NCBI GenBank assembly: GCA_963970005.1
Contig: CAXAMN010022696.1
Span: 612,572 to 676,571 of the forward strand
Reading direction: 5' to 3'
From: Durusdinium trenchii
Lineage: Eukaryota; Sar; Dinophyceae; Suessiales; Symbiodiniaceae
Length of the DNA: 64,000 nucleotides
In this document: one piece after another, positions 29,459 through 41,192 of the stretch
Numbering within the stretch: the first letter of the stretch is position 1
How the letters are laid out: every line of letters begins with the position of its first letter
The notes under the pieces: model-generated
The model's input: only the letters and a program-made list of their open reading frames with translations
What the model was told of the DNA's origin: nothing
The model's database searches: none
Program-made: the position numbers and the translations under genes

Positions 29459-29733
29459 AGTCGCGTGCCAATGTCCGACTGAGTAGTGCCGTTCGAAGTT
29501 CTTTCTGGTATTCAGACATCATGATCCAATCCGACAGGGGCAACATCCACGCACCGCTGGTGTTAGGTCAAGGATGATGGTCAGGACCTCTATGGTTCAG
29601 CTGATGCCGACAAGAAGTTGGAAGAATTGCAAGTACTGCCAGCTTCCTTTTTGAAACGAACTGTTCGATTTTAAAGGGCTTAACGGCTTAACGCTACATC
29701 ATTTCTGGCAAGAAGATTATTCCGGCACTCGTG

Positions 29734-29811
29734 TGCCAGGCAGATACCTCCGAGAAAGATACGGACAAGAAAAAGAAAGATAAGAAGAAGAAGGACAAAG
29801 AATCCGAATGA
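29734..29811 (+). CDS. lysine-rich terminal exon candidate
   Basis: After CAG the frame reads ADTSEKDTDKKKKDKKKKDK and stops with TGA at 29811. The tail type is common in nuclear proteins. Only composition and the acceptor support it. Confidence 0.3.
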   Translation, partial: CQADTSEKDTDKKKKDKKKKDKESE

Positions 29812-31336
29812 ATCCTGCGACGAATCTGAATTGTTGCTAGTGCTTGACTCGTCGATCGAATCAGTGAGTGAGGGCGTGCCCATGGTGCCCTCTCACGAGC
29901 TTTCCTTGAGCCCAGTTGTGGTCTCAAGGTGGTTGGGCCTTTCTTGGAGACTGCCTTTGGATACGACAAATTCACCTGTCACAGTTGACCACCAAGGGCT
30001 CCAAAATGTCCATTTGTCCATGTGGTGAAGTGCGGCTTAGATTATCGTAGATTATTTTGTCTCAAAATCATTGAAGTTGTGCAATTCGTTCAAGTGTTGG
30101 GTAGCGACCAAGAAAGGCCAGTGCCACATGTTAGTGAGTTAGTGATCTCTGTGGGAAACAACATGGTACAAACATCTATCGTGAATGCCTATCAACATGC
30201 ACAAAATCATCTATCCTGCGATCCCTTCATGATCGCTCCCTTGTGTCTTGTGTTTTTGAGACTTTCAGCTTTCATGGAATTGTGTCCCGTGTGTCATGTG
30301 TCCATCATGCGGCCTTCGTCGAATGACTCTTGCTCGACACATGGCAGACTCTTTTTGGTGCGGAAAACGGCCCCAGTGGCCTCAGTGCGATGGTCCAATG
30401 GATAATCATTCTTGTTTCCTTACAGCGGTCCCGCTTTCGGCAAGCTTACGTGGAGAACGGTGGTGGGAGTGCTGCTTGCCACAAGATCTCTTGCAAACTA
30501 ACAAGCAAACATGTTGTTTGGACTTGTTTGGACATAAGTTGATGACATGAAAGGCACTGTTAGGCAAGTCCCGCGACACCTCCACAAGGACATCTTGATG
30601 CCGCAGTAGCAGAAAAGAGGATCAGCATTTGACTGCACTTTCTCGCACATGCGCAGGGGGTTTACATCAAGAGAGTGACATGGCATACACAGTTTTATGT
30701 GCTGAGGCCCCGACCGGCCAATCCAAATCCATTTGTTAGACATTCGGTCATCGATCATCTTAGGACTGGCTACACATTGAATCTTTCAGAAATCTTTTGA
30801 GCGGTTCACGTTCGGGCCTTACCTCGGTGCTCTTGTTCAGAACTAGAACACACTGATAGCGATGGCCCCCAACCTAGAAGCGATGGCCTGCGGCTTTAAC
30901 TCATGTCAAGCTTACTTGCTGCCTCTCCGTGTTTGTGTTGTTGCTTTCTTCTCAGCAAGCCGCTTTGGTACTGCTCACGACTAACAGAAGTTAGCGGTCA
31001 AGAACGTGACCTGAAGTCGACGAAAAGCAATGTGAAGAATCTTTGGATAGCTCTGTAGTCATCGAACAGTGGGACTAGTGCAAATGGGAAAACTCTCACG
31101 GGGACTAGTGCCCCCTGCCCTGTGGTTTGTAAACTCTCCGCCTGTAACAGCGGTTTACATACACATACACACCCACGAAAACAGGTAAACGAAAAACCTT
31201 ATTTGAACAGAACATGTAGTTTTACTGTGTTCGTGCAAGATTCGCCCAAGGCCGGCGCAAGGATAGTTTTCGGGAAAAGGCATTTTGAACAACCTCCAAA
31301 TGTTGTCTCAAGCAACTGGAAAACAAATGAAACCAG
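29812..31336. other. gene-poor stretch
   Basis: Only short open frames without splice support. A 21-bp-family pair reads GCGATGGCCCCCAACCTAGA near 30859. Confidence 0.4.
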
Positions 31337-31436
31337 AAGCAACGACGCTACTAGGGGCTCCTGGCCTTACTACTGGGAGCAAGGACGCTACTAGTAACAA
31401 AGGGCATCGCTACTAGGACGCGACTAGGGGCTGATG
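31337..31436 (+). repeat. CTACTAG modular repeat array
   Basis: Forward words joined as GACG-CTACTAG-GGGCTCCTGG, CCTTA-CTACTGG-GAGCAAG, GACG-CTACTAG-TAACAAA, GGCATCG-CTACTAG. Confidence 0.85.
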
Positions 31437-31618
31437 TATCGACTGGTCTGAGGCCAAAACCTCCCAGTCTTTGAGGCCTTCGTCGTTTTGGAAGTTCGTG
31501 GAGGTTGAGGATGTGACGATCTCTGTCGGGCTGGGTGTTTGACTTCCAAGCCCTTTGCGGCAACTGAAAGGTGTGGCGGAAGCAGGCAAACACGAAATGG
31601 CACCATGACAGAGTTACG

Positions 31619-31701
31619 AGCTTCTTGTTCCTAGTACTAATGCCAGGAGCTACTTGTACCTTGCTCCTAGTAGAAATGCCCTTGTTACTAGTAGCTTCTT
31701 G
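31619..31701 (-). repeat. CTACTAG modular repeat, reverse orientation
   Basis: TTCTTGTTCCTAGTACTAAT, GCCAGGAGC, CTTGCTCCTAGTAGAAATGC and CCTTGTTACTAGTAGCTTCT. Lies 180 bp from a forward array, giving an inverted pair. Confidence 0.8.
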
Positions 31702-31973
31702 ATCTGCGGATTCTGGGAGGTTCCTTCTTTTGTTCACTCCAAAGGGAGGGTCTGAGAGGGTGTCCCTCATGTTGATCGACTTGTCAAAGGGCGGTCCAAC
31801 GTGGGTGTGACATGTCGTGATGTGACTTCCTTGGTGAGGCAGCAACTGACAAGCCCATGGGGTCAATGTGGCTTTGATGCAACGCATTTGTGAGGCGTTG
31901 AAAAGGTCCAATCTCATCAAGCCAAGCTGAACAGGGCAACTAGTGGACATGTTCATCATTTGCTGGGGAAACA

Positions 31974-32082
31974 AGAAGCTACTGAAGCTACTAGTAACAA
32001 GGGCATCGCTACTAGGAGCAAGGACACTACGAACGGGGCTCCTGGCCATACTACTAGGAGCAAGAAGCTACTAGTAACAAGG
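31974..32082 (+). repeat. CTACTAG modular repeat array
   Basis: Nearly the same word order as 8206-8290, with CACTACGAACGGGGCTCCTG as a variant word. The variant GCTACGAACGGGGCTC recurs at 34067. Confidence 0.85.
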
Positions 32083-33925
32083 GAATGTCTTGATTGTTTC
32101 ATGGGATTTCTTTCCCTGCAGTTCGTGTGCCGTCATGACTGACTTGACTTGATTCTTTCGAACTTGAACCGGTTGATGACCGTCAGTGCCGGTCTGATGA
32201 CTTGACGGTCCTAGGTCTAATGAGTCTAATGTAGAGACAGTTGGGGCGGTTTGACGGCCGTGGCCCCGAGGTGGAGAGTGCTGAACGCTGCACTCCTGGC
32301 ACGTTTTGTCAAATAGTTTTCACAGTTTGGAGGCTCGCTATGCAGGAGCATTTTGCAGAACCTCTTTTGCTAAATTTCCTGCCTTCACTGCATAAAGACG
32401 TGTTGCTGAACATGGGCAGGCTCCAGCATGAGGGACGGGGAACAGCGCTGCACACATTAAGTCGTTGTACATCGTATGCGTTCCTGTGCTTGTCGTTGAT
32501 TCAGGGGCAGCTGCTCGGGAGTTGGACGTTGCTTGAGTTGGAGTCGGACACCTCAGTTAGTCAGACACCACGAAGGACCTGCAGAGTGGAGATGTTCAGG
32601 CATGACAGAGGAAAGGACACTATGGCATATGGTCTAATTGATGTCAGACCTATCACCTCAAACCAACCGATGAACGCCAAGAGTGCAAGAGGCCCAGTAG
32701 ACAGAGATTCGGTGTGTACTTCTTGTTTGTGTTACCCGCTCCTACTGCATTTTCTTGCAAAAACATATTGCCATGTTTCTGTCACAAGATCGCGGCCACA
32801 ACCTCCAGCATCAACTAGAAAGATACAAGGTTATCAAATGCATGAAGTGGTCCATTTGCAAAGATGCTGAATTTCTGAAGCTTTTATGTGAGATATAGAG
32901 GAGTGTTGATTAACGCATTCAACATGCGAAAGGGTCATGTCGAACAATTTCCGTGGCTTTGGCTTTCAGAGGCTGAGCCAATGTTAGATTGGCGGGCCAA
33001 AGGGCCCGCAGGCTGAACATGGCTGAACAACCTGAGCAACACAAAGAACGGCACACTGTAGGAATACCAGCGCTTGAATGTTAGGCCCTTCACGTTGATA
33101 GCTTAGGTCCATTCGGGGATCTCAGGATATTTGTACACATGTGAGCAGACGGGTCCAAGTGATGATGTGATAAGTAGTCACGGAGTTGCTATTAGGTTGG
33201 AGGCCATCGCTTTAGGAAGTTGTCCCAAACATTGGCATCAACTCACCAAATACCGACAGCGTTAACGACATGGAGGCGGCAACACCTCACTGAATCCTCG
33301 TGACCTTTTGCCACGCAGTGTTTGACTTTTGCCACGCAGTGCTAACTGATCCGATAGAGACAGTTGCAATTCTCACAAGGAATTCCAAGAGTCACCCATT
33401 CCCAACAGCTTTCTGACAGCGCAGTGATGAAGCAACTTGCTGCTTTGTGATACTCGGCAGCCATATGGGTGTCGTTCAGGAGCCGGCTGGGTTGTTTGAG
33501 GGGCCACTTTTTGCGACGATCTGTGGAGACCTCCGCCCTAAAGCAAGAGGACTGTGAGAGCTCCTGTATGTTCCGAGAATGGCAGATGGCTCGCTTCCCG
33601 TTCGTATAATGGCACTGCCACCTTCGTTCGCAATCAGAAGGCACATCGGAAGTATCAGATGTTGGATGATACTGGCAACAACTTGAGGCCACTATATAGA
33701 GGGCATGATTATGAGCCCAGCTTCTTTGGTGGTGTGCTACATGTTTCATGCAACAGCACAGTTCCCATTGTAAGCAGCTGGAGTTTCCAACGTTTGAGGC
33801 TTTGGTTCCTTGCTGGGCCTGGTTCAGGGCAAAGATCCGCCTGGTGCTCGGCCTGCGGTCTCTCTTCTCTGTTCTCGGCGCCCGCGGGGATTGCAGTCAA
33901 TCGGACCCTCTTGGGGGTGGGAGGA
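32083..33925. other. gene-poor stretch
   Basis: A 209-codon frame at 32241-32870 has no recognisable feature or splice context. The frame at 33554-33760 could be an exon but nothing confirms it. One 21-bp-family copy lies near 33195. Confidence 0.35.
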
Positions 33926-34085
33926 AGGTACTAGGAACAAGTGCCTTACTAGTAGTAACAAGCGCCACGAAAGTAGTAACAGGTGCCTTACTACTGTAAC
34001 AAGAAGAATTTAATTGGAATTGTAATTACGGGACCCCAAATTCCTCTACGAACGGAGCAAGGGCGCTACGAACGGGGCTCTTCCT
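33926..34085 (+). repeat. CTACTAG modular repeat array, diverged
   Basis: GGTACTAGGAACAAGTGCCT, TACTAGTAGTAACAAGCGCC, then decayed words and GCTACGAACGGGGCTC at the end. Confidence 0.75.
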
Positions 34086-34739
34086 TCTTGGGAGAAGCCA
34101 AGACCGCAACCATGGAGCCTTGTGGTTGGGGCTTGGGAGGCCTAAAGTTTAGGACAATGGGTGCTCAGCCATAAAAGTCCTCGGTAGTACAATCAAAGCA
34201 CGCCAAACTGCATTCTTGTACTGCAGAGGCCTTGCCCAGAAGATGCAACAGTGATGAGCTGCGCAGATGCCTGGAAGCATTGTTCCGGGAGCCTGTTAGG
34301 TTATATAGATGTTTGGGACTTTTTGGGAAAGAGGTAGCGATGGTGGACGGATGCCTGTTGACCTTGCTTGAAACTATTTGAGAATCTGGAAGATCATGGA
34401 ATGAGCTTTAATCAAGGACAGCTTTTGGCCGATTCTAGTTTTAGAGACTGCATGCTACAACAGCAACAGGGGTCACCGTATCGACATCTAGAATCTAGAG
34501 CAATAGCTTTTCGGTGTCAGACTGGGACTCAGATTTGGCAATGTGCTCGCTATTGGGTTGGAGGCAATCTCTAGGTTGGATGCCATGATTCGTGTGCATT
34601 CGAACTGAGGAGTGGTGTAAAACCGTCTATCCAGGCTCTCGGGCGACCATGGCTGGGAGCCCCTGTGCCAGGCCGGGGCCACGGGCGCCATGAGACCGGA
34701 GGGCACACATTCTTCACATTCTTTATATATCCCTTTTAG

Positions 34740-34867
34740 CGGTCCTTGCTCCTAGTAGTAAGGCCTGGAGCTCCTAGTAGCTGCAGTAGCTTACTAGTAG
34801 CGATGCCAGGAGCCCCTCCTAGTAGCGTCCTTGCTCCTACTAGAGATGGCCTCCAACCTGCTAGCGT
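34740..34867 (-). repeat. CTACTAG array fused to a 21-bp-family unit
   Basis: Reverse words (GTCCTTGCTCCTAGTAGTAA and so on) end in CTTGCTCCTACTAG, which runs directly into AGATGGCCTCCAACCTGCTA. This is a junction between the two repeat families. Confidence 0.8.
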
Positions 34868-36027
34868 TCTTCTAGCCATTGTGCTTAAAGGTTGGCTCAT
34901 GATGCTTATGGGACGACGAAAAAGGAGAGCTTTGTGCACTCAATTTTCCAATGTTCTTCAGAAGCTGTTCACTCAACTGTGTCCATAGTTGTTAGATATT
35001 ATGCAGTTGAAGCACCACATGCTCTTTTTTGCTGCTGAAAACGTTTTGTCCTCGGTTGTGTAGTAAACGTGTATTCTTTTGACAATTGCTGAACTTTGAG
35101 CAGGGATATTTGCTTGGATGAACGATGTGGTTGGATACCTGTGAACTTGCTTTGAGCATCAGGCTCTCTGCAAAGGACGCCGATCGCCTCTATTTTGTTC
35201 TGTTGTCGAGGTGAGCTGCGGTTTGTGTTTCAGATGTGACTCCATTTGGTGCTTTTGGTTTTGGCTCCTGAACACTGTCATTGGCCTTAATTACATACCA
35301 TTGGGACAACAAACCATAGTATATGTGCAATATAGCAATAGTAGGTAGAGTCTGGATACCCCTGGATCCTGGACACCTCTTGCAATTTTAGACGTTGGCC
35401 AACTACAGGGGCTTGGGCCACAAGCACATGGCAGCACGCGACAAGCGATTCCAGGACATTCAGAGAGGCATGGGTCCAGCTTGCACCTGAAGCTTGGCTG
35501 CACGACAAGTCTTACTCTTGTGTGGGCTCCCAAGCATCAAATAAGAATACATAAGGATAAATAAGGCATTTCATCGAACTGTCCTTTGCACATAACGTGC
35601 ACCGACTGGCGTACAGCGAACATCTGCAGTTTCGATATAGTTGCCATTTCCTTTGGGGTCAATGTTTTGCAAGCATTGCGCCCCTTCCCCGATGAAGCCT
35701 GCAGAAGGTTAGAATCGGAAGGGGTGAAAGTCTGTCAGACCTTTGCTTGAACGTCAGGTGCATGTGGGTTGAGATTTGGACCCCCTCCCCGACTGATGTG
35801 TTCTGAGACTTGACTCTCATTGACACTAAGGCTATGACAGCAACTATGAAAAAGAGCTGAAGAGCTGCAGGCGGTCACTGTACCCGCACCACCAAAGCAG
35901 TCAAATGATGTCAAATGGTGCTTCCACAAGAAGAGGTTGACCCTACTTTGGGTGGAAAGCCATCCAAGCCTTTCAGATTTAAAGCCTGGCCCGTAGCATA
36001 TCAATATCAAAGGAACAAGGATGCTAT
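34868..36027. other. no gene seen
   Basis: No exon-like block with splice signals on either strand. Confidence 0.4.
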
Positions 36028-36113
36028 TAGGTGGAGGCCATCGCAAGCAGGTTGGAGGCCATCGCTACTACTAGCAAGAAGCTACTAGTAACAAAGGGCA
36101 TCGCTACTAGGAG
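36028..36113 (+). repeat. 21-bp-family units fused to CTACTAG words
   Basis: GGTGGAGGCCATCGCAAGCA, GGTTGGAGGCCATCGCTACT, ACTAGCAAGAAGCTACTAGT, AACAAAGGGCATCGCTACTA: the two families share the GCATCG/CCATCG hinge. Confidence 0.8.
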
Positions 36114-36140
36114 TTCAATGGAGCTGACTGTTCAGGTCCA

Positions 36141-36300
36141 AGTGCCCCACTGACGAGGGCGAGATCGAAGCGACTTCTCCGGAGGAGGAGGGGCTTTGCT
36201 TCGGAAGCGCTGGCATTTCGACTCAAAGACCTTTGGGCTGTTGGCGTTCAGAGATAGGACCAAAAGGCGATGGCCTCCAACCTAATAGCAAACTATATTA
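36141..36300 (+). CDS. short acidic exon candidate between repeats
   Basis: The frame reads CPTDEGEIEATSPEEEGLCF after a possible CAG acceptor at 36136, and modular repeats lie on both sides. It stops inside the 21-bp unit at about 36300. Composition is protein-like; the gene is unknown. Confidence 0.3.
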
Positions 36301-36362
36301 GACCTGTTTTCCATTTTCTTTGTTTCTAGTAGAGATGGCCTCCAAGCTAATCGCGATGGCCA
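36267..36362 (+). repeat. 21-bp-family units with a CTAGTAG junction
   Basis: GCGATGGCCTCCAACCTAAT at 36267, and TTTGTTTCTAGTAG joined to AGATGGCCTCCAAGCTAATC at 36321-36350. Confidence 0.75.
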
Positions 36363-36698
36363 AATAGAGCAAAAAGATTCAAGAGACCCCAACCTGTTTG
36401 GGAATTACTGGACTGACTTCTTGGTAGTGTTGGCTATGGTGTGGGCTAAACTCGGCATGGGAGTCAAAGCGCTTTAAAGGCTAGTGTAAGCTTCTTTTAA
36501 GGTCAAAGACTGAAGTATAGATATGGGCTGAGGTGTTTGTTCCTGCCCAGGACGGTTTCACCCTTCTCGCCACGCAGCTAAGGACGCGATACGTGTCGTG
36601 CCGATCAGCTTGGGGGCACGCAGAGCTCCCAGAGCTCCGGATCAGCTTGGGTGACATCTATGGTATCGAGTTGGCGTAGTTTGAGTCGTAGTTTGTGA

Positions 36699-37145
36699 GT
36701 GACGTCAAGTGGCAATGTCAGTTTTTCCAGGGATTTGTTGGCTTCAGCTCACCTTGGCCATCAGGTCAGAAAGATTCCTCCTTTACGACGTGTCTTGTCG
36801 GAAAGGAGCTTTCTCACCAGACATTCTTCAGATCTCGTAGGTAGTCTCGTAGATATGGCATTTTGTGAGGAATTGTCAAACATTTCAGACCAAAGGATGG
36901 CAATAATGTTTGAAGCACTTTTTCTTGGACATGCTCATTGTGTGAAATTTTGCTGCTTGCGTGATCTTGCTGGAACTTCATCAGCTATAGCTCGTTTACG
37001 TGTACCATGGCAACGGTGGCTTCAACAGGCCATAAATCTGTCAGAAAACAGGACCTATAGGACTGCAATGCCGGCCACTTTGGCCGTGCAAGAGTGGTTG
37101 AGAGACAGTGACCTACCTGCTGCAGTGCTCATCCGGCTTCAATGA
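36699..37145 (+). CDS. hypothetical ORF of about 148 codons
   Basis: Open from near 36699 to TGA 37143; possible acceptors TTTTCCAG at 36722-36729 and TCGTAG at 36836 fall inside it, so the true exon may start later (ISDQRMAIMFEALFLGHAHC). The C-terminal part (VPWQRWLQQAINLSENRTYR) looks like real coding sequence. Family unknown. Confidence 0.35.
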   Translation: MTSSGNVSFSRDLLASAHLGHQVRKIPPLRRVLSERSFLTRHSSDLVGSLVDMAFCEELSNISDQRMAIMFEALFLGHAHCVKFCCLRDLAGTSSAIARLRVPWQRWLQQAINLSENRTYRTAMPATLAVQEWLRDSDLPAAVLIRLQ

Positions 37146-37337
37146 GCGGACCAGCGGCAGGAACACCGCAAACAAACATGTCGATGCGTAAAACATCGTA
37201 AAGACCTTTGAACATGTTAGCAACTTGGCCTACAATGCAAAGCAGTCTTGCACCACTGACCTTGTACTACAGCTCCACTGACTAGCGCCGTTGGAATGCG
37301 GACACAGAGTCCAAGAGAGTGACCTCCCAATGGCTCT

Positions 37338-37412
37338 GACCTAATAGCAATGGCCTCCAACCTACTGTGTATCCTACTGTAATAGCGATGGCCTCCATCC
37401 TGATAGCAATGG
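37338..37412 (+). repeat. 21-bp-family units
   Basis: Three loosely spaced units: CTAATAGCAATGGCCTCCAA, TAATAGCGATGGCCTCCATC, TGATAGCAATGG. Confidence 0.75.
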
Positions 37413-39342
37413 ATGGTGATTCTGGTGATTGAGGTGAAACCTGGCGAAGGCTTCAACTTACAGCGGGAGGTCTTTCCCCGTGTGGGATGGATCGACGCTT
37501 TGCCCTATTATGAAGGACGAGCAATTATGACCTGTGTGGGCTCGGTTTGCCCTCGGTTTTGCAATTATGACTTCTAAGTTTGCTTGCAAATGCATGCAAA
37601 TGCGTGGTTTGAGCAAGAATATCAGATATTCCTTCAAAGGAAACTCAAGAGGTGTTCGAGGGAGTTCCAAGGAATGCAAGATGTGAGATACACCGAGGTG
37701 TCTCAGCTCAACGCTGCAGCTCAGCAGCAGTGTGGCAGTGCCCGAACTTGCCCACGTTGGAGCTTGGTGCTCCCTCCCTGGTGTAGGCCTGGCCAGCGGG
37801 CTTTGAGAATTCAGATAGTTCATCACTGTGGTTTGTCAACAAGCATGATCCCGGCAAAACCTCAATCACCTAGAAATGAACAATAGAGGTCTTTTTAATG
37901 TGCCAGGTCTTTGATCACCAAGGTCGCACCACATTCTGAGTCGCCAGGTTGGCACACTGGCGGCAATCCAGTCAGGAACCTGCACTGCCATCATGTTTGT
38001 GGGCCGTTGGGCCCTTAAATGCCCTGTCCTGGGCTATCTTACTTTCATTCCTTGTGAAGCCGTTGAGGTGTCATGGGTCAGCAGTCAGAGCCTCACGGTT
38101 TTGGCCTCCAGTTCTTGCATGATCATATCAATATGATGTTCATGGTTTAGTCGGGGCCAGAAGCGAAGATCTCTGATACTTTGTAGTTTGATTTTCACAT
38201 CAGAGGGAAGTTAAGTTTACCTAGCTGCTTAGCTAGGAGCTTCCTATTGCTGGTAGCTTACCTCCTTACCTAATGAAGTAGGCGCCTACTTGATTAAGAA
38301 GACCAGCGGCGCGCCGATGGCAGGTTCCCTGGGAGCGGTTTTTCGATGCTACGGCCCTGCGCTCGCCGAACATCAGCGTGATGGAGCCCGCGGCGAAACG
38401 GCCAAAGGGAATCGTGCGAAAAGACGGAGACGAGTTCAGTGGTGCAACGGCACCCTTTGTTCAGTGGGCCAAGAGCCGAACCGGCCATAGGGAGTTTGAC
38501 TAGGTTTGTTCAAGTACGTGGACAAGGGAGCCAGACAAAGCTAGCGTTCGAGCAGATTAGAGGGTATACGGTATACACGGTACTCTCCACTCCACTGGCG
38601 AAGGCTTTTGCGTCTTCACGGTCTGACCCAGTCAGTGCGTGACTGCATGTGACCACCATGTTGATTTTGCATGACAATGACGTGTACAAAGAATAGGCTA
38701 GACTTGGGTGGAGGCCATCGCTATTAGGGTGGACTTGTACAGATAGTTTGTAGGCTAGACTTGATTGTGGGTCTGGTGTTGAGAGGTCGGCGAGAATTGG
38801 TTTGTTTCTCCTTGTGAATTGAAAATGGCGTGGGCAATCGCACAAGATGGTTTGCCTCCCCTTAGCACGCTTGGTGCCCTTGCCATGGCCAGGAGTTCTA
38901 TGAGTTTACCAAAATTGCTGGTGAGCCTTGGCCATTTTGCCACGACTGACAACTTGCCCACTTGGGTTAGAACAATTGAGGATGAACGTCATGGATGTGC
39001 TATATGCTGTTATATGCTGCTATTTGATGTCCATATTCTGATCATTCCAGTTCGGAGAATCTTCGGCCACATCGAAGACAGCGAATGCATGTGGCTAAGT
39101 AGTGCGGTGGAGCAGGCGGTCCCAATGTGGACGTGGTGATTAGCACTACTACAGAGCGCCAGTTTGGGGCTCAGCTGGGCAGCCACCGCTTTGTTTGTGT
39201 TTGGTTTGCACACGCGCTGCAATTGACACGACATCCCAATGTCGCCAACTAATTTGTGCATTAGGCTGGCCAAAGGTAAAAGCCAGGTCAAAGAATCAAA
39301 TTCGGACATTGAAGAAGGATGAAGCTGATTTGAATCAGAACT
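37413..39342. other. gene-poor stretch
   Basis: Short open frames only. One isolated 21-bp unit at 38705 (GGTGGAGGCCATCGCTATTA). The GC-rich block 38300-38490 is open on both strands and cannot be assigned. Confidence 0.35.
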
Positions 39343-39380
39343 AGGCCATTGCTATTAGTAGCAAGAAGCTACTAGAAGAA
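39343..39380 (+). repeat. short CTACTAG copy
   Basis: GGCCATTGCTATTAGTAGCA, AGAAGCTACTAGAAG, immediately before an open frame at 39393. Confidence 0.65.
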
Positions 39381-39392
39381 GCGATTTTACAT

Positions 39393-39780
39393 GTGGATTT
39401 GGCTAAGGCCACGGAGCCAAATGATGAGCAAACCGCGGAAGTCAGGAGGTTTCTACGGTCGCGTGGCAGCAGTCCAGTGGTTCATCAAACGGGTGTGCAA
39501 CAATACGCAGGAGTGCTGAAGAGAAAGAGAGACTTGTGTAGTTCAGAGAGAACTCAAGCTAAAGATGCTCAATGCACCAAGAAACCATCCCGGTCTAGAA
39601 AGTGAAGCGTGTCCGGTCAAAGCATTTCGGAAGGCCAATGTTTCAGAGTTTCAGTTGCTCAGGCTTCACGCGCAATGTCCAGCAGTGCTACACCTCTGGC
39701 TCTTTGACGCCTCCACGGCAGGAATGGATGGCGAAGGAGACGGAGTGAATCAGACGAAATCGGCCGATCCGATCGTCTAG
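39393..39780 (+). CDS. hypothetical exon candidate
   Basis: The frame from 39393 reads DLAKATEPNDEQTAEVRRFL and KRKRDLCSSERTQAKDAQCT to TGA 39605. A frame overlapping its end continues to 39780. Basic and Ser-rich; it may be one exon with a frame change. No family recognised. Confidence 0.3.
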
Positions 39781-39971
39781 TAGACACTGCTTGCCGTGTG
39801 TCCGTGGTGGAAAGTCGAGTCTAAGAAGAGGGCCTTCAATATTTGTTCACATGGTCAACTAATTTCATGATGTGTTCGATCCAATGCTGAGCTTATGAGT
39901 ATATCGTCGAGTCATGTGTAGTCGGACACAGCCACAGCATGGCAGCCATGGCACGGATCTGCATCGATGTA

Positions 39972-40106
39972 CGTTACTACTAGCGTGGCACTTGTTACTA
40001 AGAGCTTCTTGTTACTACTAGTAAGGCACCTGTTACTACTAGCGTGGCACTTGCTCCTAGTAGTTTCTTGTTACTACTAGCGTGGCACTTGTTACTACTA
40101 AAATCT
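39972..40106 (-). repeat. CTACTAG array of the GTGGCACTTGTTACTACTAG type
   Basis: Three copies of AGCGTGGCACTTGTTACTAC or AGCGTGGCACTTGCTCCTAG alternate with AGCTTCTTGTTACTACTAGT and AAGGCACCTG. The GTGGCACTTG word is rare elsewhere (a reverse form is at 62178). Confidence 0.85.
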
Positions 40107-40118
40107 GCACCATTTGGT

Positions 40119-40260
40119 TCAGATGTAGACCGGTGGACCGGTGGGCCCGACCTCCTCGGGGCCATGGCCACCCCCTCGACACCCTTCCGGGTGGAGACTC
40201 CAGCCAGCAGCCGGGCGGTGGACAATGCGAATGCAAACTCTCCGATGAAGGTGCCATGAC
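40119..40260 (+). CDS. short exon candidate after a modular repeat
   Basis: The frame reads PFGSDVDRWTGGPDLLGAMA, then TPSTPFRVETPASSRAVDNA, and stops TGA at 40259. GC content is higher than around it. It begins where the repeat ends. No family recognised. Confidence 0.3.
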
Positions 40261-40630
40261 ATCTCTAGTGCGTTGGAGGCCGTTGATACTAAGTTACTAG
40301 GGTGGAAGCCATCGCTAGCAGGTCAGATGCCATAGTGAAATTTTTGACATACGGAACATACACTTGCGTGAGCAAGAGACAGCTAGAAGCGAGAAGAAGA
40401 GGAAACAACATATAAAGAACAATGTAAAACAGATCGAACAAAGTCTCCGAAGCACAGAATGTCCTATCCCTGCTGGTATTTACTCCGCCAAGGTCATTCC
40501 CGGGCTGCCAGAGATTGAGTATCCGTCACCTGTGAGTGTCAGAAATACCTTCCTGGACACTGACATAGGCCGCAGCGGCATGCTCAATGGTGCAGAACTG
40601 CTGTTGCTTAAAATGCGACTAATAGCTAGC

Positions 40631-40885
40631 GTCCTTGCTCATAGTAGCGATGCCAGGAGCCCCTAGTAGCTTTTTGTTCCTAGTAGTAAGGCCAGGAGCC
40701 CCTAGTAGCGTCCTTGCTCCTAGTAGCGATGCCAGGAGTCCCCAGTAGCTTCTTGTTCCTAGCAGTAAGGCCAGGAGCCCCTAGTAGCGTCCTTGCTCCT
40801 AGTAGCGATGCCAGGAGTCCCTAGTAGCTTCTGGTTCCTAGTAGTAAGGCCAGGAGCCCCTAGTAGCGTCCTCGCTCCTAGTAAT
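40631..40885 (-). repeat. 79-bp higher-order CTACTAG satellite, 3.2 copies
   Basis: The word GTCCTTGCTCCTAGTAGC starts at 40631, 40710, 40789 and 40868, exactly 79 bp apart. Each period holds four words of 18, 22, 17 and 22 bp: GTCCTTGCTCCTAGTAGC, GATGCCAGGAGTCCCTAGTA(GC), TTCTTGTTCCTAGTAGT and AAGGCCAGGAGCCCCTAGTA(GC). Confidence 0.95.
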
Positions 40886-41104
40886 ATATGTATATACTTT
40901 CCGGCGTTTTCTTAGTTGAATTAGGCCATTGAAGCGTGTAGATTGCAAATGGCATCCTCCGATGGCAATCCAAAGTGGGCCATGGCAGTCTGCCATGAAG
41001 GCCGGCCACCCTCCTTGGACGAATTCTATGAGGCAGGTTGCAGCGATCCACGTAGCTTGCTGATGCAAGACGATGAAAGCGGCTCGTTTATTACACATTT
41101 ATAT

Positions 41105-41192
41105 ACATAAGCATATATTATATATATATAGATATGTATTACTTAACTCTTGTTTTTACTGGTGCATAGTTTTCGATATATATATATATATA
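41105..41192. repeat. TA microsatellites
   Basis: TATTATATATATATAGATAT near 41116 and a (TA)n run near 41178. Confidence 0.8.

Noticed and set aside
32241..32870. 209-codon plus-strand ORF
   Set aside because: Irregular composition, no motif and no splice context; probably chance in moderately GC-rich DNA.
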